In this document: positions 18,262 through 27,917 of the stretch, piece after piece
How positions within the stretch are numbered: position 1 is the first letter of the stretch
Layout: each line of letters starts with the position of its first letter
Assembly (NCBI GenBank): GCA_910578825.1
Contig: CAJTSB010000002.1
Location: 1 to 64,000 of the forward strand
DNA: 64,000 bases
Direction: 5' to 3'
DNA from: an uncultured Lachnospiraceae bacterium
GTDB taxonomy: Bacteria; Bacillota; Clostridia; Lachnospirales; Lachnospiraceae
Notes under the pieces: model-generated
What the model saw: only the letters and a program-made list of their open reading frames with translations
The model's database searches: none
Told to the model about the DNA's origin: nothing
Translations under genes and position numbers: made by a program

Positions 18262-19007
18262 TAAATTATATTTTGCGTTTTTGATGCAAATATGATTCTC
18301 CTGCTTACAAAATTCAAGAATTTACAGAAAACGATACATTCTTCTTTTATCATTTCCTCCCAGGGTTTCGATACCTCGTGGGTCGAAAACTGTATGATAT
18401 TTGCTTTCGCAGCGTATCCGATTTCTGCTGAAGATACAATTGTAAAGAAAATCTTCTTTAAAATCTCTAAAGAAATTGATTTTCCCAGGCAGCGTTTCTG
18501 ACAAAATGCTGTTTTCCTGATAAAATAACTGAAGTAATTACAGTGTATAATATGATAATTATTATTTAAGTCCGTCTTTCTTCCATTCTGTTTGCGGAAA
18601 GCATTTATTTCCTTCATCACATTTGTATTGCTCTCCCCAACACCTGGCACAAGGATTCTATCCTTCCTGCTTTTGCGGGCATATTTATAAACTTTGTAAA
18701 TACTGTCCCCCGGATACAGGACGCCGGCCTTTGTAATATTGACATATTCTCCCTCGACGGCATCCAGGGCAAGTTCCAATATCTCCTCCCTGTTTGCATC
18801 TGTGATATCCAGGTAGTCGCATTTTATTCCTGCCTGCTCTAATTCATCAGCATAGCTGTTCGCCCTTGCCTCCCCATTCTCGCTTACAATAAGCAATTGC
18901 ACTCCCATATTTGGGGGAAACGGCGATTGTTTCATGCTGTCAAGCGTCCATTCCAGTTTTTCCAGCCTGTCCACAAAGATTATAAAACTAAAGAAATAAT
19001 TTGCCAT
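18261..19007 (-). CDS. Degenerate GT2-like domain protein (split from TagF partner)
   Basis: A 248-residue protein that follows the layout of a GT-A glycosyltransferase 2 domain: an opening beta strand, LLIVSENGEA where IVDDGS is expected, and EGEYVNITKAGVLYPGDS where GEYVNFTDSDD is expected. Both acidic metal- and nucleotide-binding motifs are therefore lost, so it is probably inactive. It is the first gene of the glycan operon and overlaps the next gene by one base. Its C-terminal helices align with residues before the linker of the 903-residue GT2-TagF protein. It may now serve as a non-catalytic partner, or it may be a decaying half of a fusion. Confidence 0.7.
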   Translation of the reverse strand: MANYFFSFIIFVDRLEKLEWTLDSMKQSPFPPNMGVQLLIVSENGEARANSYADELEQAGIKCDYLDITDANREEILELALDAVEGEYVNITKAGVLYPGDSIYKVYKYARKSRKDRILVPGVGESNTNVMKEINAFRKQNGRKTDLNNNYHIIHCNYFSYFIRKTAFCQKRCLGKSISLEILKKIFFTIVSSAEIGYAAKANIIQFSTHEVSKPWEEMIKEECIVFCKFLNFVSRRIIFASKTQNII

Positions 19008-19069
19008 TTATTCTGTACTCCTGATTTTTTGTTTTCTATGTGAATCCGATTCGTATGACATATGGTATT

Positions 19070-19078
19070 ATTATAACA
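19070..19078 (-). promoter_or_regulatory. Extended -10 promoter of the glycan operon
   Basis: On the minus strand the sequence reads TGT-TATAAT, an extended -10, about 60 bases before the ATG at 19007. A -35 at 17 bases is weak (GTGTAA), as is common with extended -10 promoters. It would drive the long minus-strand operon. Confidence 0.6.
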
Positions 19079-19115
19079 TATCCTTCCAGTTTTTACACTA
19101 TTTTTCACATATGGC

Positions 19116-19144
19116 TTGAAAATATTTTTTAATACTATTAAATA
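19116..19144 (+). promoter_or_regulatory. Probable promoter of the gtrA-like/yfhO-like pair
   Basis: TTGAAA at 19116-19121 and TAAATA at 19139-19144 with a 17-base spacer, about 30 bases before the ATG at 19176. The -10 is imperfect. It is divergent from the glycan operon promoter, about 40 bases away. Confidence 0.45.
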
Positions 19145-19175
19145 GCCTTGGAACTTTTAAATACTGTAAGTTTTT

Positions 19176-19670
19176 ATGGAAAATATAAATATATCTCCCA
19201 ATGGGAAAACAAAAGAAATCATACTTTATATCATTTTTGGCGTATTAACAACCCTGGTGAATTGGGTAATTTACGCTCTGTTAACCAATTTATGCTCCCT
19301 CTCCATCCTGATTTCCAACGCTATAAGCTGGGGAGGCGCCGTAGCTTTTGCCTTTGTCACGAATAAAATCTGGGTATTTGAGTCAAAATCATGGAATATA
19401 AGGACCATCATCCAGGAGAGCATTGCCTTTCTGGCATCAAGAGCTGTCACCGGCGTCATTGAAATATTCGGCGTTCCCCTGTTGTCATTAACCGGATTCG
19501 ACAACATTTTCTATGGTATTGCCGAAAGGATCCATCTGTCCTCCCAATTATTTTTTACAAAGGGTATTTACTCAAAAGCAGCGCTGGCAGTCATTGTCAT
19601 CATCCTGAACTATGTGCTCTCGAAACTGCTCGTATTTCGTGAGCAGAATAAGAAGGAAAATAAGAACTGA
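19176..19670 (+). CDS. GtrA-family membrane protein
   Basis: A 164-residue protein with four membrane segments. IIFGVLTTLVNWVIYALLT near the start, ISWGGAVAFAFVTNKIWVF in the middle and YVLSKLLVFRE at the end are the typical GtrA pattern. The family is linked to flipping of polyprenyl-phosphate sugars, supporting glucosylation or similar decoration of surface polymers outside the cell. The ATG lacks a strong ribosome site. The downstream YfhO-type gene starts about 30 bases after the stop, so the two likely form an operon: flippase plus sugar-using membrane enzyme. Confidence 0.9.
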   Translation: MENINISPNGKTKEIILYIIFGVLTTLVNWVIYALLTNLCSLSILISNAISWGGAVAFAFVTNKIWVFESKSWNIRTIIQESIAFLASRAVTGVIEIFGVPLLSLTGFDNIFYGIAERIHLSSQLFFTKGIYSKAALAVIVIILNYVLSKLLVFREQNKKENKN

Positions 19671-19702
19671 CAATGAGGAAAACATTCAGAAGGAGAGTTT
19701 TC

Positions 19703-22405
19703 ATGAAACGCATTTTTCAAAAAAACAACTATTATATTCTATACAGTTTTGTTTTTATCGCCGTATTTATGGTTGCCTTTTCACAATTATTTCTGGATGG
19801 CAAATCATTTATATCCATAGGCGACGGCGTAAAGCAGCATTATAATTCCCTGGTATACTTTGGACAGTATATCAGGGGAATTTTTAAAACACTGATTTTT
19901 CAAGGAAAACTGGAAATTCCAACCTGGGATTTCAGCCTGGCAATGGGCGCGGACGTTATCACGACGCTCCACTACTATGCCATTGGCGACCCTCTGAATC
20001 TTTTATATGCAGCCGTACCTTCTGCGTACAGCGAATATCTATATGACTTTTTCATTTTCCTGCGTTTGTATTTAGCGGGAATTACCTTCTCCATATATAG
20101 CCGTAAATGGAACAAGAATCATATGGCCGTTTTGTGCGGTGCGCTTGTGTATGTTTTTTGCACCTATACGTTTCTTATCAATACGGTCCATATATTTTTT
20201 GCTAATCCCATGATTTATCTCCCGCTCCTGCTGCTTGGCATTGAAAAGATTTTCGAACGAAAATCGCCTGCTCTATTTATCGTTATGGTATTTATCTCCG
20301 CGATCAGTAATTTTTATTTTTTCTATATTCTGTCATTGTTGATGTTTACTTATGCAGTAGTTCGGTTTTTCTATATTTTCAAAGAACATCGCATACGAAA
20401 CTTATTTTTACAGCTGCGGAATTTTATCGGCTATTATTGCATTGCCGTACTGAGTGCGTCTGCAATTTTCCTTCCGGTTGTGATGATGACGCTGAATACG
20501 GGACGAAGACAAACAAAACCTATAATAGATTTGTTTTATGACTTTAATTATTATACAAAAATTTTCTCTGCCTTCCTGTCGGCAGTTTCGCCCGGAAACG
20601 AAACCCTGATGGGCTGGGGGTGCATTCCTCTTCTTTTGCTGTTTTTGTTATTCTTACAGAAAAAGGGCGTTTTTTCTCAATTGAAAACCGGAGTGGCAGT
20701 ATGCCTAATTTTCATATCATTCCCCTTCTTCGGTTCCCTTTTTAACGCTTTTTCATATGTGACCAACCGTTGGATTCTCGGATTTAGTTTTCTAATCGGT
20801 CTGTTGGTAGTGTTTATGATAGAACGACTGGGAGAAATCTCTCTGAAAGAATGGAAAATTTTAACCTTACTCTCTGTAATATATGCCATTGTATCATTAT
20901 GGATGGATAAAACCATGAGCAGGAATAATAAAGCCTGTCTGATTCTACTGTTACTTTGCGTATGTGTATTGGGAACTGTGCGTTTCTTAAAAATGTCGAA
21001 AGGGGTCTTTTATGCGTTTTGCATAACATTCATATGCCTGAACATTTCTATCAATTCCTACTATTTATATGCGCCAGCACAACAGGATTACTGCAAACTG
21101 TTTGTGCCAGAAGGAGCAGCGTTCGCTTCCATTACGGAAACAGGCGGTTCAGCTGTTCCCAATGACAATGAAACATTTTACAGATACGGGGAATCAAACA
21201 GTGAACAGAATATTGCACACAATGCGGCAGCCATCAATAAGAAATACAGTACATCGGGCTACTACAGCCTGATCGATGACAGCATCACAAAATATTTTCA
21301 GGAAATTTTATCCTCCACCGGAATGTCGGATACCGTCTACGCAGGATTTGATGACCGGACGATTCCCCAGACTCTGTCAAACACCAAATATTATGTGGTC
21401 GCAAAAGATAAAAAAAGATATCTCCCATATGGATACCGCCATAAAGTCAACGAGTATAGTGCCAGGACGGAAGGTGGCATATTAAACGGTCAGACATTCC
21501 ATGCATATGCAAATGACTATTTTCTGCCGTTTGGATATACTTATGAGAACTATATTGACTCGGAAACATGGGATCAGCTCAACTTTCTCGAAAAACAGGA
21601 AACAATGCTGCAGACCTGCCATATCGCAGATTCGGAACATGTGACGGTTCCTCTGAATTCACAAATTGAGTTTGACAATGTCGACCTCCCATTTGAAATC
21701 GAATGCGGGGAAGGCGTCTCTTATGAAAACGGACGCATTACCGTTTCCAATCCTAACGCCATCCTGAACATCCATTTTCAGGGATTAGCGGACAGCGAGA
21801 CGTACTTTAATATCGGTAACCTCAAATACGATATCTTAGAGGAAAGCGGTGACGTCTACCCGGAAGATGCCTTTATTGATGTGGCTATGAATAAAACCAA
21901 AAAATTGATTCGTTGTTATACAGAAAAATTTAATTGGTACAGCGGCGTCACTGACTATGCCGTAAATATGGGATACAGGGAAAAAGCCCCCGGCAATATA
22001 AGGCTAACCTTCCGCCGACGCGGGACTTATACATTTGACAATTTTTCTATTTACGCCCTCCCTATGAAGAACTTCGAAGGCAACATAAACAGCTTAAAAG
22101 AAAATGTCCTGGAAAACGTTGAACTTATCACCAATGGCATAAATGGAGAGATTGATTTAGAAAAGGCTAAGATTTTATGCCTGACCATTCCCTATGGAAA
22201 GGGCTGGAAAGGTTATGTAGATGGAAAGGAAGTACCATTATTACAGACAAACACCATGTATACGGGAATCAGCCTGAACCCCGGTCACCATGAAATCTGT
22301 CTGCGATATCAGAGTCCATACTTAATGACCGGAATTATATTAAGCTGTCTGGGCATCCTTGGTTTTATCGCGCTGCTTGCCTGTCGGAAGATAAAAAGGC
22401 TGTAA
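19703..22405 (+). CDS. YfhO-family multi-pass membrane protein (probable glycosyltransferase)
   Basis: A 900-residue protein from the ATG at 19703, chosen because AGGAGAG lies 5 bases upstream; the ATG ten codons earlier lacks such a site. About 12-14 membrane segments are spread over the first 450 residues. An extracytoplasmic region of about 400 residues follows, and a last membrane segment precedes a basic tail (CRKIKRL). The early IGDGVKQHYNSLVYFGQYI block contains the Asp expected in the first outside loop of GT-C enzymes. YfhO-type proteins glycosylate lipoteichoic or other surface polymers using polyprenyl-linked sugars, which fits the GtrA neighbour. Its 3' end overlaps the convergent acyltransferase gene by 41 bases. 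Confidence 0.87.
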   Translation: MKRIFQKNNYYILYSFVFIAVFMVAFSQLFLDGKSFISIGDGVKQHYNSLVYFGQYIRGIFKTLIFQGKLEIPTWDFSLAMGADVITTLHYYAIGDPLNLLYAAVPSAYSEYLYDFFIFLRLYLAGITFSIYSRKWNKNHMAVLCGALVYVFCTYTFLINTVHIFFANPMIYLPLLLLGIEKIFERKSPALFIVMVFISAISNFYFFYILSLLMFTYAVVRFFYIFKEHRIRNLFLQLRNFIGYYCIAVLSASAIFLPVVMMTLNTGRRQTKPIIDLFYDFNYYTKIFSAFLSAVSPGNETLMGWGCIPLLLLFLLFLQKKGVFSQLKTGVAVCLIFISFPFFGSLFNAFSYVTNRWILGFSFLIGLLVVFMIERLGEISLKEWKILTLLSVIYAIVSLWMDKTMSRNNKACLILLLLCVCVLGTVRFLKMSKGVFYAFCITFICLNISINSYYLYAPAQQDYCKLFVPEGAAFASITETGGSAVPNDNETFYRYGESNSEQNIAHNAAAINKKYSTSGYYSLIDDSITKYFQEILSSTGMSDTVYAGFDDRTIPQTLSNTKYYVVAKDKKRYLPYGYRHKVNEYSARTEGGILNGQTFHAYANDYFLPFGYTYENYIDSETWDQLNFLEKQETMLQTCHIADSEHVTVPLNSQIEFDNVDLPFEIECGEGVSYENGRITVSNPNAILNIHFQGLADSETYFNIGNLKYDILEESGDVYPEDAFIDVAMNKTKKLIRCYTEKFNWYSGVTDYAVNMGYREKAPGNIRLTFRRRGTYTFDNFSIYALPMKNFEGNINSLKENVLENVELITNGINGEIDLEKAKILCLTIPYGKGWKGYVDGKEVPLLQTNTMYTGISLNPGHHEICLRYQSPYLMTGIILSCLGILGFIALLACRKIKRL

Positions 22406-23438
22406 ACTTTCCTATGAACCTGGCAATCGTTTCCCGATAGATAACTGTGATTACCAGCGTTATTACAAAACATACCGCCACATAAAGCCAATTGTTGACA
22501 TGAGCGCTGCCGCTCCATAATGTTGTTTCCTGTAATATCAGCATTGGAAGCCTTTGCAGGATGTACAATGGGAAAAGATTTCTCCCCAGCCATTGCAAAG
22601 GCTTGCTGTCAACCACAAACCGCATAGTAAAAATCACAATGGATAATACAAAACAAAATACCCACATCTGGTAAATTACCTGATTACTGTTTCGGTAAAA
22701 GTAGGTTGAGAGATATCCAACTATCGATACACCCACAAAAAACAGCCAGGATCCTTTACTCTCATTCAAAAATGATTCTATCTTATCACGATATAAGGAA
22801 AAAAGCATTCCCCATGTATAACACAATACGGTATCATACCACCAATGTTCCCGCCCAAGCCTGCACATAATCGTCATATAAAGCAATGACAGCAAAAACA
22901 CACCCAAAATCGCTTTCCTGTAATCATTTTTAAATATGCGGAATGCAATATACGTAAACACATACAGCCATAAAATGCAGAAAATATACCAGTTGCTATT
23001 TCCAATTCCATCCCAACCCAAAAACGTCAATAATATCTTTTTTGCGTCATAATATGTGCCGGTAGCGGTTCTGTATAACCAGAAGAGGATGATTGCCGTA
23101 TCAAACTGCAACAACACTTTGATAAATCTCTGAACCGGAATTCCCTTCACATAAGATTCGCCTTTCTTTTTCAAAGACTCCATAACACCATATCCGGAAT
23201 AGAAGAGAAACATTACCACGATACACTGCCCCATCTTCCGGAAAAAGCCATAAGGAGCGTCGAAAACAGGATGGGAAAATTCCCGATACCCATAAATATG
23301 TGAAAAAAATACAAAACACAGGAAAATTCCTTTGATGCTGTTGGTCATGGCAACAGACATATAATCCCGCTGTTTTCCATCTTCTCTCCGCAACCCGGCA
23401 ACTGCAATCACTGCCAGTAATCCTATAAATAATATCAT
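22365..23438 (-). CDS. Acyltransferase-3 family membrane protein (OafA-like)
   Basis: A 357-residue protein with about ten membrane segments. SIKGIFLCFVFFSHIYGY holds the His of the early cytoplasmic motif, followed by CIVVMFLFYSGYGVMESLKKKG and NSNWYIFCILWLYVF, a typical acyltransferase-3 arrangement. Members move acetyl or other short acyl groups to glycans. It lies 15 bases downstream of the GT2-TagF gene on the same strand. Its last 13 codons are antisense to the last codons of the YfhO-type gene. It offers a second acylation activity in this locus, separate from the MBOAT set. Confidence 0.85.
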   Translation of the reverse strand: MILFIGLLAVIAVAGLRREDGKQRDYMSVAMTNSIKGIFLCFVFFSHIYGYREFSHPVFDAPYGFFRKMGQCIVVMFLFYSGYGVMESLKKKGESYVKGIPVQRFIKVLLQFDTAIILFWLYRTATGTYYDAKKILLTFLGWDGIGNSNWYIFCILWLYVFTYIAFRIFKNDYRKAILGVFLLSLLYMTIMCRLGREHWWYDTVLCYTWGMLFSLYRDKIESFLNESKGSWLFFVGVSIVGYLSTYFYRNSNQVIYQMWVFCFVLSIVIFTMRFVVDSKPLQWLGRNLFPLYILQRLPMLILQETTLWSGSAHVNNWLYVAVCFVITLVITVIYRETIARFIGKFTAFLSSDRQAAR

Positions 23439-23453
23439 TTTCCCTACCTCATC

Positions 23454-26165
23454 TTACAATTTTCGTATTTCTTCGTATACCCTTCTACAATTCTCTTTGT
23501 CATTAAATGCAAACGTCTTTTCTATCCTGTCTCTGTACATGTCTTTCAGCTGACAATCCTGTTCCATATACTCTATCATACGGCTCACCAATGCTTCTGC
23601 GGTATACTCAACTTCTCCGAATCCATCCCTCTCATAATCAAAATATCCCTTATCGTAACTATGCTGACCGGAAAAAAACTCTTCAACGTCCTGTTGGAAA
23701 TATAACACGGGTTTGCGAAGATACGCAAAGTCAAATACGGTAGAAGAATAGTCTGTTACAATCAGGCTGGATTCAGCAAACAGTTCTCTGTAACTGCTAT
23801 TCTTGCTTAAAATCTCCACATCATCTCCCAACTGAAGATATTTTATACATTTCTCCGGCATCGAAGGATGCAGCATCATTCTAATCTTGTATCCATATTT
23901 TTCTATTGCCTCGTGCAGCCGATGGTCTGTGAAGACCTGACGGTACATCTGGCAATAACTGCTTTCTGCAAATCCAGTCTCCAGATTTCGCCTATCTGAT
24001 TTTACATCAGATTTATTCACCAGATAGGAACGCCAGGTCGGCATAAACGTAATAAGCCGGCTCTCTTTTGCTTTATCATAGAGATAATCGTACCTTGGAA
24101 ATCCTGTACATTTCACCTGATTCTCATCATACTCATATTCATATTCCAGTATGGACTGATACTCACTGTGCGTCGTAGTAACAAACAGGCTGATATTTTT
24201 ATTTCTTTTTCTAAGCCATCTGCTCAGGTCGTCTTTTGTCACGCCATGTTGCAAAAATACAAATTTCTGGCTATACATAATATCTTTAAATATATATGCC
24301 ATATCATAAAATGGATTAAAGACATGATCTTCTCCCTGAGAAGAAATAACTTTGTCGCACAACAACGATAAACTGATATGTTTATCAGAAAGAGTCGGCA
24401 CTACTTTTCCTATCTTCTGAAGTCGTCCATAATCTTCCGAATCTTTGTTCAAAACAAAATAAGTGTCTATTCCCGAGTTTTTCTGCGCAGTATTCATATA
24501 GGTAAAAAAAGCCTCTCCGTTATCATCTGCCTTTTCTTCCCTGTCGCTAATCAACCATATTTCTTTCTTCTTGGAACGTTTCGTCTTCTGATATCTTCGT
24601 CTGATCTGAAGCGCCTGTTCTGCCTTCGTATCATCCAATTCAAGAATTTGCTGTTGGAACTTTCTCTCCTGCTCCTCTATTTTCTTTTTATCTGTTGTTT
24701 TCTGGAACTTGAGCTTATTATTACCTGGATGCGTCAACAAAAGACCATCATAATATAGGTAACTATCCGTGAACTGCTCCGCTAATGGGAAGAATTTACC
24801 AAATGCATATTTTTTCCATTTAATCTCGCGATTCTGATATAACATGCATACCTGCAATTCCAATAGGTCGGAACATTCTTCCCGGTCTATGCACAGACTA
24901 AAATGCCTTGCCTCGGTAATCGGCTCGCCCATATAAAATGCCTGTCTCTCTTCCCGCTCAGAAAGCTCTACTCCAAACTTAACCTCTTTGTCTTTTTTCT
25001 TACCCTTAAAATAGATCTCCATTCCCTCAAGCTCTGCTGCATATCTCAGAAAACCTTCCATCCTGATTTCGCTTTCAGAGATAGTCAGAAACTCAAAATA
25101 AACGGTGTAAGTTGCCAGGGCTGTAAATTCCATGTCCCTGATGCAGATTTTTATATCATCGGGATAAACCACAATCTGTTTCATCCCTTTATTTTCCTCT
25201 TTCGACGCCATAATCGCCGCTTTATAATTACCGGTAAGACTTTTCTGCTCATTGATAATCCTGTCGTCAATATAAGAAAGCGCCTCTATGAGCATTGCTT
25301 TATATCTCTCTTCTTCCTCCTCTGTGAGCACTTCGGGTGCGACTAACGTATTAACTTTTAAACGCCATTGCAGGTCATACATACATGCAAACTGTATAAA
25401 CCTTGGAATATAACCTTTTTTAGCCAATGCATTCTTTAGAGAATATAACAAAAAGCGCTCCATGGACGTGATATAATATGTGAATTTTTTCCTGCCCGTA
25501 TCAATCGCAGAAGTCCCGCTAATACGTTTTCGATACAGATAACTGGTATCACAGACAATGCCATAACGCATCTTATCAAGCAAGATATCAAGCATAAGCT
25601 GGGAATCCTCTCCATACGATAATTGAGTGTCAAAACGTCTGTTCCGGAAACATTCCGCTTTCACTAATGCGCTGCAAAGAGACAACTGAATATAATTGTA
25701 ATCTTTTTTCAAATTGATCATTCTGGTTTTCTCAAATCTGTAATTTAAAGGATGCTCTCCCTCTTTTCCACCGAAAAACATCATCTTTATTGCAGCCACA
25801 TCAATCCATTCTTCATACTTCTTCAGGAACTTATACATTTTCTCCAATGCATTTTCTTCCAGCAAATCATCTGAATCCGTAAAATTGACATACTCTCCCT
25901 TTACATGCTCGAGTCCTTCGTTCCTCGCAGAGCTTACCCCGCCGTTTTCTTTATGGATTGCCACCACATTATCCGGATACTTCTCCATATAACGTTCACA
26001 AATGGACCAGGATTCATCCTTTGATCCATCATCCACCAGAATTAACTGTATGTTTTCAAACCCAATCGTCTGGGCAATGATGCTCTCCACCATTTCTTCC
26101 AGATAATCCTCTACATTGTAAACCGCTGTTACAACGGATACTTTGTATGTCTTTGCCTCATTCAT
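23454..26165 (-). CDS. Bifunctional GT2 glycosyltransferase / CDP-glycerol glycerophosphotransferase
   Basis: A 903-residue fusion. Residues about 7-240 are an intact GT2 domain: VSVVTAVYNVEDYL, ILVDDGSKD, NGGVSSARNEGL and YVNFTDSDDLLEENA with both Asp motifs. A linker of about 250 residues follows. The C-terminal part (about 530-900) is TagF-like: EIWLISDREEKADDNGEAFF, FLQHGVTKDDLSRWL, TFMPTWRSYL, MLHPSM and IVTDYSSTVFDFAYLRKPV. It would add both a sugar and glycerol phosphate to a growing polymer. A perfect TTGACA -35 lies upstream (26249-26254), so it probably starts a transcription unit with the acyltransferase. It is the intact counterpart of the split pair at 16381-19007. Confidence 0.92.
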   Translation of the reverse strand: MNEAKTYKVSVVTAVYNVEDYLEEMVESIIAQTIGFENIQLILVDDGSKDESWSICERYMEKYPDNVVAIHKENGGVSSARNEGLEHVKGEYVNFTDSDDLLEENALEKMYKFLKKYEEWIDVAAIKMMFFGGKEGEHPLNYRFEKTRMINLKKDYNYIQLSLCSALVKAECFRNRRFDTQLSYGEDSQLMLDILLDKMRYGIVCDTSYLYRKRISGTSAIDTGRKKFTYYITSMERFLLYSLKNALAKKGYIPRFIQFACMYDLQWRLKVNTLVAPEVLTEEEEERYKAMLIEALSYIDDRIINEQKSLTGNYKAAIMASKEENKGMKQIVVYPDDIKICIRDMEFTALATYTVYFEFLTISESEIRMEGFLRYAAELEGMEIYFKGKKKDKEVKFGVELSEREERQAFYMGEPITEARHFSLCIDREECSDLLELQVCMLYQNREIKWKKYAFGKFFPLAEQFTDSYLYYDGLLLTHPGNNKLKFQKTTDKKKIEEQERKFQQQILELDDTKAEQALQIRRRYQKTKRSKKKEIWLISDREEKADDNGEAFFTYMNTAQKNSGIDTYFVLNKDSEDYGRLQKIGKVVPTLSDKHISLSLLCDKVISSQGEDHVFNPFYDMAYIFKDIMYSQKFVFLQHGVTKDDLSRWLRKRNKNISLFVTTTHSEYQSILEYEYEYDENQVKCTGFPRYDYLYDKAKESRLITFMPTWRSYLVNKSDVKSDRRNLETGFAESSYCQMYRQVFTDHRLHEAIEKYGYKIRMMLHPSMPEKCIKYLQLGDDVEILSKNSSYRELFAESSLIVTDYSSTVFDFAYLRKPVLYFQQDVEEFFSGQHSYDKGYFDYERDGFGEVEYTAEALVSRMIEYMEQDCQLKDMYRDRIEKTFAFNDKENCRRVYEEIRKL

Positions 26166-26224
26166 AATTACTCCATTCCCTTCTTTATCTCTTCTTTATA
26201 TCCTTATATCCGATCCCATATCTC

Positions 26225-26254
26225 AATATAGGGTATTATTATACTTACTGTCAA
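26225..26254 (-). promoter_or_regulatory. Promoter upstream of the GT2-TagF fusion gene
   Basis: On the minus strand TTGACA (26249-26254), an 18-base spacer and TATATT (26225-26230), about 60 bases before the ATG at 26165. The consensus -35 makes this one of the clearest promoters in the glycan region. Confidence 0.7.
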
Positions 26255-26269
26255 GGAAAACATTTCCAG

Positions 26270-27904
26270 CTAAATCCGCAGTTTTCCCATAATATCCAGT
26301 TTCTTTCCCGGTTTCGCCTTCTTAATCTCCTGATAAATCCGCTCACTGTTCCTGTCATCCCGCAATGGAAGCAGATAGTCCCGCCGCGACGCATGGATGG
26401 ATTCTTCCTCAAATCCATTTTCCACATATTTACGGATGCTTTGCAAAAGTTCCGGCAGGGTATGCACTACGTCCCCAAACGCATCCTTCTCAATATCAAC
26501 ATAACTGCCCTGAACCTCCTGATAGGTAGCAAAGTCAAAGGGGAAGAATACCACAGGTTTCTCCTGATAATACACATCCCATGCCACCGAAGAATAATCT
26601 GTAATCAACATATGGCAGCTCATAAGCAGCTGATTCAAGGGCTGCTCCCCAAAAGGAATCAGACGAATCCGTTTGCATTCATTTTCAAACTGTCCAATAT
26701 GTTCCCGGAACTTGGGATGAATGTAAAAATTCAGCGTAATGTCCGCCTGTTCCAACAGTTCCTGCAGTTCTTCGCTTTTCAGCAGTGACTCATAGTTCAA
26801 AAAGTAATCGCTTTTTGCGAATTCTTCTGCCGACGCGTATTCCAGCCAGCTCCGCCAGGTCGGCATCAGCAAAATCTCTTTATGCTCCATGTCGGACGTA
26901 TCGTGCAAAATGTCCCACCGGGGCAGTCCGGTAATGATAATTTCATCCCTGTCGTATTCAAAATAATCATAGATGATATCCTGCTCAAATTTTGAGGAAG
27001 TGACGAACAACGCCATACGGTTTCCGCCCAGCTTATGAAAGGTGCGGTGGCACTGCTTGAACGCCATCACCCCGTGCTGAAGGAAGATGATATGTTTTCG
27101 CGCCTGATACAACACCTTAAAGACGCTGTTGGGGGAATCCCAGATATAAAAGTGGCGGATTGCATCGGAAGAAATCAGATACTGCGCCGCGCACAAGTAA
27201 ATCATATAGCGGAAACTCATGAACTGAATGACATTTTTGTCGTATTTTCGCACCGCCTGATAATCGGGCGCTTTTTTGTCGATCACATAGAGGATATGTT
27301 TCTTCTCCTTTTCGGGCAGCTCCTCCATGCAGTAGCGGAAAAAATAAAGTCCGTTATCCTGCGCCATTGCGGAGAACTTCTCGCATATCAGCCACAGTTT
27401 CTTGCTGTCCCAATAAGGTTTGAGGATAAAATAACAAAACAGCGCCAGATATTCTTTGCATAAAAACCCATAAGAATCATATCCTTTGTTGTATTCCCGC
27501 GATTGAATCGTAAACTGCCTGGAACCATTGACAAACGGATAGATAATTGATGCATGGGCCTTTCGATACCAGCGTGGAAACAGAATCAGCCGAAGTTTCA
27601 GGCTTACGCGCTGTCCTCCCAGAATTGCCTCATACGTCTCAGAGCCGTCAAAGACAAGCGCCACCACATCCCAGAAGGCATATTCAAATTCCTGCTGTTT
27701 GAGGTCAATTACGGCCTCATAAACATTTCCTTTGCTTGATAATTGAAAGGGAATGTGTTCTTGCACCAAGGCATTCCGTTTCTTCAAATACATTTCCTTT
27801 ATCTGCAAGCCCTCACCTAAAACCGAAAAACAGATTCTAAGCCTGCCTTTCCTCAGGGAAAATTTTCTGGTTTTAACCTTTATCTCTCTTGCTTCCTCAG
27901 ACAT
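26270..27904 (-). CDS. CDP-glycerol glycerophosphotransferase family (TagF-like), divergent
   Basis: A 544-residue protein. An N-terminal about 150 residues form a beta-rich region like that of other two-part members. The catalytic part has KLWLICEKFSAMAQDNGLYFF, IIFLQHGVMAFKQ, LMPTWRSWL, NFYIHPKF and LITDYSSVAWDVYYQEKPV. The replacement of the usual FDFAYL by WDVYYQ sets it apart from its neighbours, so acceptor or substrate may differ. A GGAGAGG ribosome site precedes the ATG. It lies 13 bases downstream of the next TagF-like gene (27918-29117), so the two are probably co-transcribed. Confidence 0.87.
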   Translation of the reverse strand: MSEEAREIKVKTRKFSLRKGRLRICFSVLGEGLQIKEMYLKKRNALVQEHIPFQLSSKGNVYEAVIDLKQQEFEYAFWDVVALVFDGSETYEAILGGQRVSLKLRLILFPRWYRKAHASIIYPFVNGSRQFTIQSREYNKGYDSYGFLCKEYLALFCYFILKPYWDSKKLWLICEKFSAMAQDNGLYFFRYCMEELPEKEKKHILYVIDKKAPDYQAVRKYDKNVIQFMSFRYMIYLCAAQYLISSDAIRHFYIWDSPNSVFKVLYQARKHIIFLQHGVMAFKQCHRTFHKLGGNRMALFVTSSKFEQDIIYDYFEYDRDEIIITGLPRWDILHDTSDMEHKEILLMPTWRSWLEYASAEEFAKSDYFLNYESLLKSEELQELLEQADITLNFYIHPKFREHIGQFENECKRIRLIPFGEQPLNQLLMSCHMLITDYSSVAWDVYYQEKPVVFFPFDFATYQEVQGSYVDIEKDAFGDVVHTLPELLQSIRKYVENGFEEESIHASRRDYLLPLRDDRNSERIYQEIKKAKPGKKLDIMGKLRI

Positions 27905-27917
27905 TTCCTCTCTCCTG

